The notes beneath the pieces were generated by a model that was given only the letters and a program-made list of their open reading frames with translations, was not told where the DNA came from and made no database searches. Shown here piece by piece: positions 55,032-64,000 of a stretch of 64,000 bases of DNA. The stretch's first letter is position 1. Each line of letters starts with the position of its first letter. A program made the position numbers and the translations under genes. Source of the DNA: Pleurodeles waltl. Taxonomy: Eukaryota > Chordata > Amphibia > Caudata > Salamandridae. The DNA lies in contig NC_090440.1 of the NCBI RefSeq assembly GCF_031143425.1, forward strand, positions 1,265,777,123 through 1,265,841,122. The letters are read 5' to 3'.

Positions 55032-56815
55032 TCAATGCCCAGCGGGGCTGTGGCAGCCGGGGCCCTCCTGGGCACTGACTCCGGCGGTGGTCTCCTGACC
55101 AGTGACGATACCTGGGCCCTCCTGGGCACTGACTCCGGCGGTGGTCTCCTGACCAGTGACGATACTTGGGCCCTCCTGGGCACTGACTCCGGCGGTGGTC
55201 TCCTGACCAGTGACGATACTTGGGCCCTCCTGGGCACTGACTCCGGCGGTGGTCTCCTGACCAGTGACGATACTTGGGCCCTCCTGGGCACAGACTCCGG
55301 CGGTGGTCTCCTGACCAGTGATGATACTTGGGCCCTCCTGGGCACTGACTCCAGCGGTGGCGGTGGTCTCCTGACCAGTGACGATACTTGGGCCCTCCTG
55401 GGCACTGACTCCAGCGGTGGCGGTGGTCTCCTGACCAGTGACGATACTTGGGCCCTCCTGGGCAACGACTCCGGCGGTGGTCTCCTGACCAGTGACGATA
55501 CTTGGGCCCTCCTGGGCACTGACTCCGGCGGTGGCGGTGGTCTCCTGACCAGTGACGATACTTGGGCCCTCCTGGGCAATGACTCCGGCGGTGGTCTCCT
55601 GACCAGTGACAATACCTGGGCCCTCCTGGGCACTGACTCCGGCGGTGGTCTCCTGACCAGTGATGATGGTGCTGGCGGTGGCGTCCAGACCGCCGGGAAG
55701 GATGCCGCCCTTCTCCGCCGTGCTGCTCACACTAGGCTGTGCAGACTTCCTCTGGCCCTTCCCCACCTTTGGAAGAGTCACAGCTGACTCTGCAATCCCC
55801 CTGGAACCCCTGTGAGATGTTTTGCCTCCAGGAGTCTTCACAGGGTCCCGTCGGCCAGTTTCCAATTTCAGAGCCTTTACAGGGGGTGGGCTGCCAGTGC
55901 CTTGGCTCCGGGCCACACTGCCTGTCCAGGGGGCTGGTGCACTCCACACTCCTTGAACAGGCACCACTGTTATTGGAGGCTTTTTGGCTGAGGCGCTACG
56001 ACGGGACTGATGAATTGGAGGGGGGGCAAAAAGGTCAACTTTACACAGGGACAGTTTCTGAGGAACACTGGGGTGGGTAGTTGGAGGGGGTCTGGGAGTG
56101 GAGGAAGAGGAGGTGGTTGTAGGAGGTGTCACTTTAGGTGTTTTGGGTGCAGGTGCAGGTACTGGAGGCTGTCGTGAGGTGGATGGATGTTGGGTGTGTG
56201 GGTGCCCGTGTTTGTGTACTTTGGGAGGGGGCGTCACAGACACACTGGGAAAGGACACAGGGGACGTGTAAATGGGAGTGGAGGTGGTGAGTGCAGGTCA
56301 GCGGGATGTGGTGCTTGGTGTTCTGGTGCGAGTCCTGGTGCCTGTAGATGTAGTACATGCAGGTGAGAGTGTAGACGACACTGGGAGGGAGGAGGGAGAC
56401 GATGAGGAGGGGGACACAGTGGAGGCAGTGGATGTTGCAGTGTCTGCACGTGGGTGATGCTTGCGTGTGTGCCTGTGGGTTGTGTGGTGCCTATGTTTGC
56501 CTGAGCTACTTTTGTGTGTTGAGGTGTGTGCATGCTGTTCTGTAGGTGTGCTTGGGATAGGCTGGGGTACAGGGGATTGGGTCTGGGTGGAGGAGGTTGG
56601 AGGGGGGAGCCTAGAGACAGGGACAATGGCTGCCATCAGTGCTGAGGCCAGAGATTGCAGGGTTCGCTGAAGGGCAGCCTGACCAGAATGAATGCCCTCC
56701 AGGAATGCATTACCGTGTTGCAACTCCCTTTCTACACCCTGGATGGCATTCACAATGGTAGACTGCCCAACAGTGAGTGACCTGAGGAGGTCAATGGCCT
56801 CCTCACTGAGGGCAT
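55032..56815 (-). pseudogene. Gene B of left Harbinger arm, truncated and with one stop
   Basis: Read from 56811 downwards: the conserved 'LSEEAIDLLRSLTVGQST' helix, an amphipathic region with 'HGNAFLEGIHSGQAALQRTL', then a Ser/Thr/Pro/His-rich disordered stretch. It is interrupted by a single TGA at 56298 where the other arm has TCA. It reopens with 'SVSVTPPPKVHK', a basic segment ('KKPPITVVPVQG', 'KALKLETGRR', 'KTPGGKTSHRG') and an 11-unit minisatellite-coded tail, ending at 55032. The SANT-coding exon is missing because the Penelope element begins at 56.8 kb. The sequence past the stop is open for 408 codons, so decay is slight. Confidence 0.65.
55052..55663 (-). repeat. 54/60-bp minisatellite coding an 18/20-residue repeat (left)
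   Basis: Eleven units, on minus 'SIVTGQETTAGVSAQEGP' (18) or the same with an extra 'TA' (20). All length variants are multiples of 3 (54 or 60 bp), and the whole array stays in the gene B frame. Unit changes include S/G at the first position and V/I/C in 'GVSAQ'. Confidence 0.85.
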
Positions 56816-57276
56816 ATTCACAAAAAAAAAAAAAAAAGAAATAGCAGGCAGGAACAAATCTAGACATTAATTAAACCAACCAATAAATTCACTTTTGGTT
56901 AGTAGGGTCAATTACTTTCCCGTATATGTGTTAATTCATTTATTTACATAATAGCAATGTATACTTCATCATGAGAACAAATATAAAACAACCTCCAATT
57001 ATAACAAGTCAAATCAAAAAATTATTACATAAAGTGTACTATACAATTATTTACATCTAAACACAAACAATACATACAAATGGGAAAGGCCCAACGAAAT
57101 AACTCATACAGGTCACTCTGGTACAATTCTCGTTGTGATCCTGTCTACTCAAGATGACCAAGGGGTTAGCACTCTACTGCACACACCTAACAATCTTTTA
57201 AGGTGTTTATCTAGTGCTTATGACATATTTAAATTCTCTATTTGTTATTTATACACCCTTGATCCCGCAAGAGAAG

Positions 57277-57320
57277 TGTCGACGCGTTTCGGCCTTTAAA
57301 CTTGTGGCCTCTTCAGGACA
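57277..57320 (-). ncRNA. Hammerhead ribozyme (minimal type I, Penelope pseudo-LTR)
   Basis: On the minus strand, in order: TGTC (stem I, 57320-57317); the core box CTGAAGA (57316-57310, meeting CUGANGA since position 7 is free); stem II GGCC/GGCC with an 11-base loop; GAAA (57290-57287); CGCG as a tiny stem III loop closed by one A-U pair; the cleavage triplet GTC; then GACA pairing back with TGTC. All invariant core bases are present. Such very short stem III hammerheads are a known mark of Penelope-like elements, where they process tandem transcripts, probably as dimers. Activity here is inferred. Confidence 0.75.
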
Positions 57321-58689
57321 GTCGAAGGACACTGGCTCCACTACAAAAAGTGACATATGCATTAAATATTAAAACACGAGATTCCACAATATTCTTTCTC
57401 CAAAATGTCTAGAGTATCAATGTCTGAATTCTATGTTAAACTTCAAATTATCAAAACTTCAAGTGAAGAATAATCCAAAATGTGAGTACATCAACTAAGT
57501 TAAGTCTCTCCCAGTGTGCTGCTAACGTGAAACCAAACTACTGTCTTACCACCATGCACCGCAGTGTGATATTTCTAAAGTGCTCTGAACAGAAAAACTA
57601 TTCTAAAAAATATATCTAGCCAAACCTACCTTCCTTAAATCAACACAACCTCATGTTGAATACAACCATCGGGCCAAATTATTTATTTGGCTATTAGTAT
57701 TATCCTACCGTTTCCAATTAAATTAAACGGTAATGGCACCAAGCAGTTCAATGTCTGTTTCATCTCTCAAAAGAGAGAAATAGATAATTCCTCAAAAACA
57801 ATGTCTATACGTTCCGTTAAGCTTCTATTGCAATCTCTCTAATCCCACTAGCGCTTACTTGTGAACGGTTAGTTTTTTCTTTTAACAAGCAGCTTCCCCG
57901 TTCGTGCTGATAACTCGTTCGTGGCTCTGCGTGCAAAGCATGTACGCTGCCAAACACGCGAACGCCATTTTAAAAACAATTAAACTAAGTGCATGCTGGC
58001 CTGCTGCTGTTTCTCCACAACAACTCGCTTTGGGCGCCATATTAGGGGAACGCGTCTATTCCTTATACTTATCTAGACTCTTTCCGCGTATTGTGTGCCC
58101 AAACCACGGATATCTTTTGTTGATAAAAGATAGAAACGCTCGACTTAGAGATATTTGCATCACTAGACCTATCCGTAAGTTAAAGTCAACATTACCAGAA
58201 ATAACACGAGTACAACTACCCGATCCCTATTCTGGAAACAATTGATTACAAATTGTCACATTACTGAGATTATCAGAAAGCTAATCCTCTCCAGAATTTT
58301 TACTATTACCTATCACATCTGAATTTAGTTGCCTGCAACGGGGCTTCCCCGGGGCTTCATCTTCTCATTATTATATTCGCATATATTTCTGCTTACAAAT
58401 AGCACATTTTAAAACACATTTCAGGTATAATGCAATAACAGTTATTACTTAGACAGGAAGGTTACATATTCTTAAATACAGGTTCCAAATCACTGCCCTG
58501 TGTTTTTACAGCAGCTCAATACAATGTAGCATTTTTGAGACAAATTCAAAGCCAAAACTACTGCACAGTAATTACATTGGACAACATATTCTTTGCTCTC
58601 TTTGCAGAGTTCCAATACGCTGTCATTATGCCCGGACATATCCAATCTCATTTACCAATGAGAGACCACACCTCGTCACAGTCATTGAG

Positions 58690-60780
58690 TCAATTTTTGA
58701 CTGTTTGAAATTTCTCAATCAACTGTGCTTCTAATTTAAGTAATCTGGATAGCATTGGAGGGCCATCCGTTTTACTTTGTACAACTGCTAACACTGACCA
58801 TTTAATATCATCTGCTCCATGTCCAAGTTCTAAGAAGTGTTCGACCAACGGTGCTCCTTTTATAGCACACTTAACTCTTGAACGATGCTGTAGAATACGG
58901 CTTTTAACTGCCTGCCCTGTTTGTCCAATATAAGCTTTATTGCACGGACATAATACACAATAAATTACATTTTTAGTGTTACAATTGGAGAAATTATATT
59001 GTGCATGTTTCCTTCCATTTATCACTACCTCTTTTGAGTTTTGCGTGAATTGGCACGCTGTACACTTTCCACATTTGAAGTGTCCCTGTATTGTTGGGAG
59101 CTGTAGCCAAGTCTTTTGATCTTTCTTGTCTGATTTTTTTATATCAGCTCGTACCCATTGTTCTTTTAAACTGCGCGCTTTCTTAAAGGAAAACAGAGGT
59201 TTCTCTATCTTTAGATCTTTTATAATCCGCCAATTTTTTTCGATTATCTTACGAATTTTATTGGCCTTTGGGCTAAATGTCAACACGCATGTTAGCGGTA
59301 CCTCTTTTATTTGCTTTTTTGGTGTGAGCAGAGTTTCCCTAGGGGTAAACCATGCTCTTTTCTCAGCCTCTTTCACTAGCTTTTTAGGGTACCCTCTTGT
59401 AATTAATTTATTCTTCAGTTCTTCAGAATTACTAAAATAGTCATCTTTCTCTGTGCAATTTCTTCTGATCCTAAGAAATTGTCCATATGGTAAATTTTCT
59501 TTAAGCACCCTTGGATGCCCACTAGTAAAATGTAGTAATGTATTACGGTCTGTTGGCTTTTTATACAGACTCACCGTCAATTTGCCATTTTTGGGCAAAA
59601 TTCAGATATCTAAAAAATTTATTTAGTATTATCTTTGTTCATCCTAAATTTAAAATCGGCTGTCCGTTGATTAAGCCAATTAAAGAAGGAACCCAATACA
59701 ATTTCAGGCCCTTCCCATATCATAAAGATATCATCAATATACCTGAACCACTTGGCGATGTGCTCTTTAAATGGGTTATTTTGATCGTATATCCATTTTT
59801 GTTCAAAAAAATCCATCACCAAGTTGGCGATCTCAGGAGCAAAGCTGCAACCCATGGCAACTCCTTTAACTTGCCGATAAAGCTTATCATTAAATTAAAA
59901 AAAAATCTTTTTCAAACATAGTGTAGCTAAATCGACTACAAAATCTATAGGGATACTTTCTGTTTCCCTGCTGTTATTTAGAGTTAGTTTCACAATCTCC
60001 AGCGCCTCATCTTGTGGGATATTTGTGTAAAGCAACTCTATATCAAAAGTCACTAAAATATGTTTCTCCTCATCAAATGTTACATTTTCAATTTTATTGA
60101 TAATATCCATCGTGTCACGTACATATGCTGCAGTCTTAAATACATAAGGTTTCAAAAATGTATCTACAAACTGGGCCAGAGGTTCTAAAATAGAGCACAA
60201 GCCGAAACTATTGGTCTCCCTGGTGGTTCTTCCATATTTTTATGTATCTTGGAAAGGATATAGAAGCAAGGCGTTCTGCCATCATTCTGGTTTAAAAACT
60301 CATATTCTTTTCTACTAATCAAGCCTTGTTCTTTAGCTGACTGTGTAAGTGCTTCTATCTGATATTGGACTTGTTTAGGTGTATTCGCTGGTAATTCACG
60401 ATAGTGTGTGCAATTATCTAACTGTCTCATTACCTCCTTATTATATTGTTCCACACTCCAAATGACTATTCCACCGCCTTTGTCAGCTGGTTTGATTACG
60501 ATGTCTTTGTTCTCTGCTAAACTAGAAATGGCCTCCTTTTCCATTTTTGAACAATTGTCCTAAAAAAATATCTTTTTAGTATTGAGCGAATCCAATTCTT
60601 TTAACACTAACTCTTCAAAGACCTTAACTTCTTTCGGCATTTCATTCCTATCAGGTAGGAAAAAGGATTTAGGTTTCAAGCCACTATTTGACCATTCTTC
60701 TGATGGAGTGTCTGTAGTGAAGAATGCTCTAAGTCTGATCTTACGTAAAAAGTTGAGCACATTAATCCATGTGAATGTAT
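58690..60780 (-). pseudogene. Penelope-like RT with GIY-YIG endonuclease, frameshifted
   Basis: Five minus-strand segments give one protein in order. 60780-60560: N-terminal 'LRKIRLRAFF'. 60544-60185: 'IVIKPADKGGGIVIW' and 'YILSKIHKN'. 60200-59895: 'VTFDIELLYTNIPQDEAL', RT motif A. 59855-59619: 'GCSFAPEIANLVMD' and the catalytic 'RYIDDIF'. 59598-58690: 'YKKPTDRNTLLHF', a CxxCxxC cluster ('CGKCTAC'), and the GIY-YIG domain 'VIYCVLCPCNKAYIGQTGQ' with a later 'HRSRV' and a Glu-containing end 'LKLEAQLIEKF'. Catalytic residues are retained. Frame changes sit at A/T runs (near 60555, 60195, 59890, 59605). The CxxC cluster suggests a Neptune-like lineage. Homing endonuclease was considered, but linkage to this RT decides for Penelope. 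Confidence 0.85.
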
Positions 60781-60871
60781 GTGCCACATGGCTAGGGTAG
60801 GGAGGGGGGCCACGCACATTGACGGTGCGGTTGTTAATGACTTCTGTTCTTCCCTTGTGCATGTCATGTAG

Positions 60872-63595
60872 GTCAGCGCCCACCAGAAGAAGGACATTTG
60901 GCGTACCATCGCCAAGCACTTCCGGACCCTGGGGGTCCACCAGAGACGGGGCACCCACTGCCATAAACGATGGGAGGACATTCGCCGCTGGAGCAAGAAG
61001 ACGGCGGAGGCTCAGCTGGGGATGTCCTCCCAACGTGGGAGAGGTGCCCGTCGCCCCATGACCCCCCTGATGTTCAGGATCCTGGCAGTGGCCTACCCTG
61101 AGTTGGATGGGCGCTTGAGGGCATCACAGCAGACACAAGGGGGTGAGTACACTCTCATTCTGCAGACTTTGCGCGCAGTGGAGGGGTCTGGGTGGGGGGG
61201 AGGCCTGTGGGTGTACCTAGGCCAGGCAGAAATAGGTAGACTAGGCCCCTCCGTAATGCAGGCCATGTGGCACCCTACCCCACCTCAGTAGAGTGCCAAG
61301 TACAGATATAGATGCCCCTGTGGCATCCATGTGTGCAGATGTCCACCATAGCCATGTAGGCCAGAGCCCAGGAATTGCATCTGTAGAGGCCAGGAGCACG
61401 GCGTAGTGCAGGGGGCTGCTGTGTCTGTGTTGTTCGCCAACGGTAGCGGTATGCCATGCACTCAACCTGTCTTTCTTCTCTCTTCCCCCCCCCTTTTTCT
61501 GCTCTCCCTGTTCTCTTGTGCATCAGCATCATCAGGCGGAGGTACAGTGGCACCGGAGCACGAGGGAGCTGCATCCCACATGGCCATGGAGGGCCACACC
61601 ACGGACTCAGAATGCACCAGTGGGACGGAGGGCGAGGGGAGCTTCACGTCGGCCACCGGATCAGCAACCAGCGACACGGACTCGTACGGCGATGGGAGCT
61701 CCCTTGTCATGGCGGCACCATCTGTGCCCACCACTTCTACAGGTACAGCCGCCACCTCCCCTACCAGCACCGCCCTCCCAGCAGCCCCTCAGCGTTCGCC
61801 CCGTGCCCGCTCACCCAGGAGGGTGGGCATCACCTTCACCCCAGGCACCTCAGGCCCTGCCACAGTCACCCCTGCTGCCCTCAGTGAGGAGGCCATTGAC
61901 CGCTTCAGGTCACTCACTGTTGGGCAGTCTACCATTGTGAATGCCATCCAGGGTGTAGAAAGGGAGTTGCAACACGGTAATGCATTCCTGGAGGGCATTC
62001 ATTCTGGTCAGGCTGCCCTTCAGCGAACCCTGCAATCTCTGGCCTCAGCACTGATGGTAGCCATTGTCCCTGTCTCTAGCCTCCCCCCTCCAACCTCCTC
62101 CACCCAGACCCAATCCCCTGTACCCCAGCCTATCCCAAGCACACCTACAGACCAGCATGCACACACCTCAACACACAAAAGGAGCTCAGGCAAACATAGG
62201 CACCACACAACCCACAGGCACACATGCAAGCATCACCCATGTGCAGACACTGCAACATCCACTGCCTCCACTGTGTCCCCCTCCTCATCGTCTCCCTCCT
62301 CCCTCCCAGTGTCGTCTACACTCTCACCTGCATGCACTACATCTACAGGCACCAGGACACGCACCAGAACACCCAGCACCACACCCCGCTCACCTGCACT
62401 CACCACCTCCACTCCCATTTACATGTCCCCTGTGTCCTCTCCCAGTGTGTCTGTGACGCCCCCTCCCAAAGTACACAAACGCGGGCATCCACACACCCAA
62501 CATCCATCCACCTCACGACAGCCTCCAGTACCTGCACCTGCACCCAAAACACCTAAAGTGACACCTCCTACAACCACCTCCTCTTCCTCCACTCCCAGAC
62601 CCCCTCCAACTACCCACCCCAGTGTTCCTCAGAAACTGTCCCTGTGTAAAGTTGACCTTTTTGCCCCCCCCTCCAATTCATCAGTCCCGTCGTAGCGCCT
62701 CAGCCAAAAAGCCTCCAATAACAGTGGTGCCTGTTCAAGGAGTGTGGAGTGCACCGGCCCCCAGGACAGGCAGTGTGACCCGGAGCCAAGGCACTGGCAG
62801 CCCACCCCCTGTAAAGGCTCTGAAATTGGAAACTGGCCGACGGGACCCTGTGAAGACTCCTGGAGGCAAAACATCTCACAGGGGTTCCAGGGGGATTGCA
62901 GAGTCAGCTGTGACTCCTCCAAAGGTGGGGAAGGGCCAGAGGAAGTCTGCACAGCCTAGTGTGAGCAGCACGGCGGAGAAGGGCGGCATCCTTCCCGGCG
63001 GTCTGGACGCCACCGCCAGCACAGTCGTCACTGGTCAGGAGACCACCGCCGGAGTCAGTGCCCAGGAGGGCCCATGTATCGTCACTGGTCAGGAGACCAC
63101 CGCCACCGCCTGAGTCATTGCCCAGGAGGGCCCAAGTATCGTCACTGGTCAGGAGACCACCGCCACCGCCGGAGTCAGTGCCCAGGAGGGCCCAAGTATC
63201 GTCACTGGTCAGGAGACCACCGCCACCGCCGGAGTCAGTGCCCAGGAGGGCCCAAGTATTGTCACTAGTCAGGAGACCACCGCCGGAGTCAGTGCCCAGG
63301 AGGGCCCAAGTATCGTCACTGGTCAGGAGACCACCGCCACCGCCGGAGTCATTGCCCAGGAGGGCCCAAGTATCGTCACTGGTCAGGAGACCACCGCCAT
63401 CGCCGGAGTCAGTGCCCAGGAGGGCCCAAGTATTGTCACTGGTCAGGAGACCACCGCCACCGCCAGAGTCAGTGCCCAGGAGGGCCCAAGTATCGTCACT
63501 GGTCAGGAGACCACCGCCGGAGTCAGTGCCCAGGAGGGCCCAAGTATCGTCACTGGTCAGGAGACCACCGCCGGAGTCAGTGCCCAGGAGGGCCC
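60872..63595 (+). pseudogene. Gene B of right Harbinger arm (Myb/SANT-like), nearly open
   Basis: The SANT exon (60872-61142) follows a GTCATGTAG acceptor and ends at a GTGAGT donor. It is fully open: 'HQKKDIWRTIAKHF', 'RRGTHCHKRWEDIRRW' and 'MTPLMFRILAVAYPEL'. Intron 61143-61526. Exon 2 starts at 61527 after CATCAG. It has an acidic S/T/G-rich segment, 'VGITFTPGTSGP', 'LSEEAIDRFRSLTVGQST', then the S/T/P-rich region. A one-base change in a C7 run at about 62665 shifts frame ('DLFAP...'); the shifted frame continues through the basic segment into the minisatellite until TGA in unit 2 (63111). The first coding exon is not seen; it would lie where the Penelope element now begins. The SANT fold suggests DNA binding, perhaps to element ends. 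No enzymatic motif. Confidence 0.7.
63022..63595 (+). repeat. 54/60-bp minisatellite of gene B (right)
   Basis: Ten units of the same 18/20-residue repeat as in the left arm. The mix of 54- and 60-bp units differs (more 60-bp units here). One unit has CGG CGG changed so that TGA appears ('ACCGCCTGAGTC'). Confidence 0.85.
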
Positions 63596-63656
63596 CGGCT
63601 GCCAGAGCCCCGCTGGACAATGAGGGAACGTCATGCCACACACCAATGCCCAGTCC

Positions 63657-63905
63657 AGAACCGCCATGGCAAAGCACCGCTGAACAGTCCAGAACCGCCA
63701 TGGCAAAGCACCGCTGAACAGTCCAGAACCGCCATGACAAAGCACCGCTGAACAGTCCAGAACCGCCATGGCAAAGCACCGCTGAACAGTCCAGAACCGC
63801 CATGGCAAAGCACTGCTTAACAGTCCAGAACCGCCATGGCAAAGCACCGCTGAACAGGGCATGCACCGCCATGGCAAAGCACCGCTGAAGAGGGCATGCA
63901 CCGGG
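63657..63905. repeat. 34-bp tandem repeat, about 7 units (right arm)
   Basis: Inverted copy of the array at 54722-54987: 'ccgccatggcaaagcaccgc' + 'tgaacagtccagaa'. Unit order of the 'gcatgcac' variants differs from the left arm, so the arrays have changed since the arms separated. Confidence 0.8.
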
Positions 63906-64000
63906 GAAGAATGAAAAGGCCACCACATCAAGCATCGTTACCCCCATGTGCAGGTGGGACAGTGACGGGACAGGAACTTCCACGGGGAGACTAATCCAGT

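Larger units (their letters stand above)
52783..56815 (-). mobile_element. Harbinger half-copy, left arm
   Basis: Begins with the terminal repeat GGGGGTCATTACAACCCTGG after TAA (a Harbinger-type target). It then carries transposase exon 1 (53663-53745, plus), the 64-bp and 34-bp arrays, and gene B on the minus strand up to 'LSEEAID' at about 56811, where a Penelope-like element begins. Same order as the left half of the element at 28549. No DDE nuclease domain is present. A second MITE sits at 52986-53532. Confidence 0.75.
56816..60785 (-). mobile_element. Penelope-like element between the Harbinger arms
   Basis: About 3.97 kb on the minus strand: 5'-truncated ORF (60780-58690), a ~1.4-kb non-coding 3' region, then a hammerhead ribozyme and ~450 bp to a poly(T) run (complement of A16 at 56821). 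The left junction reads 'cattcac'-like (ATATTCAC) and the right junction GTGAATGTATG, an inverted 6-8 bp similarity rather than a direct duplication. Penelope-like elements insert by an RT with a GIY-YIG nuclease and often carry pseudo-LTRs. Exact ends are uncertain. Confidence 0.75.
60786..64000 (+). mobile_element. Harbinger half-copy, right arm (cut by window end)
   Basis: From the start of the gene B homology to the window end this is the inverted counterpart of the left arm: 61870-64000 matches the reverse complement of 56815-54620, including both arrays and the final segment complementary to 'actggattagtctccccg' at 54621. It extends further into gene B (SANT exon and intron) than the left arm does. 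By protein comparison of the shared 190 residues the arms differ at about a dozen positions. Confidence 0.75.

Noticed and set aside
54912..55787. 291-codon plus-strand ORF over the left minisatellite
   Set aside because: It is the antisense of the gene B repeat tail. Repeats of 54/60 bp stay open in several frames by chance; its translation shows no domain.
58690..59598. Stand-alone GIY-YIG homing endonuclease
   Set aside because: It is preceded by a Penelope-type RT with YIDD in the same order and strand, so it is the C-terminal domain of that element.
63022..63905. CRISPR-like array
   Set aside because: Units are tandem without unique spacers, inside a eukaryotic transposon gene.
62904..63983. 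359-codon minus-strand ORF in the right arm
   Set aside because: Same reason: it is antisense through the minisatellite and the 34-bp array, the latter not a multiple of 3.

Overview
This window looks like nuclear DNA from a vertebrate with a very large, transposon-filled genome. A salamander or newt such as Pleurodeles is my best guess. That guess rests on the mix of element families seen here: L1 and L2/CR1-like LINEs, a Penelope-like element with hammerhead ribozymes, multi-gene PIF/Harbinger elements full of minisatellites, TGTTAG...CTAACA LTR units, Ty3/gypsy fragments, hAT and many Harbinger-type MITEs. I see no host protein-coding gene. Apart from the two open reading frames of one L1, every coding region is a decayed or interrupted transposon gene.

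Layout. 1-8 kb: a hAT-type MITE with its 8-bp target duplication, a foldback repeat and a ~2.2-kb LTR-like unit with a GC-rich hairpin MITE inside. 8.1-15 kb: an old LINE on the minus strand (ORF1, endonuclease, reverse transcriptase, zinc-knuckle remnants) broken by three MITEs that each have a 3-bp duplication. 16.15-18.14 kb: a second copy of the LTR-like unit, inverted, with a 5-bp duplication. 18.85-21.52 kb: a decayed L2/CR1-like LINE. 21.5-28.2 kb: MITEs, foldbacks, a multi-hairpin element and a degenerate hammerhead motif.

28.2-37.8 kb is the main surprise. A strongly diverged but almost full-length 18S rRNA pseudogene starts at nucleotide 1 of 18S (28212), is split by a 7.4-kb Harbinger element flanked by a TTT duplication (28549-35950), resumes at 35951 and runs to about 37365. 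An ITS1-sized spacer and a recognisable 5.8S fragment follow at 37751. This is a fossil rDNA unit. The Harbinger carries three gene remnants: a HARBI1-type transposase on the plus strand, a Myb/SANT (Naif1-like) gene on the minus strand, and a second, different Myb/SANT gene inside the transposase intron on the minus strand.

37.9-48.9 kb: degenerate ~155-bp tandem repeats, then a ~427-bp satellite. One satellite unit was hit by a 180-bp foldback MITE, and that MITE was then hit by an 8.75-kb L1 (39316-48066) with both ORFs open, a YY1-like site near its 5' end, a poly(A) tail and a ~15-bp duplication. This L1 is the youngest and only plausibly active unit here.

49.7-52.5 kb: Ty3/gypsy pol remnants (minus) broken by interleaved MITEs. 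52.78-64.0 kb: two Harbinger half-copies in opposite orientation, nearly identical over at least 2.1 kb, separated by a Penelope-like element (56.8-60.8 kb). The Penelope-like element has RT, a GIY-YIG domain and a well-preserved hammerhead ribozyme. The second Myb/SANT gene recurs in both Harbinger arms, with an in-frame 54/60-bp minisatellite forming its C-terminus. The window ends inside the right arm.
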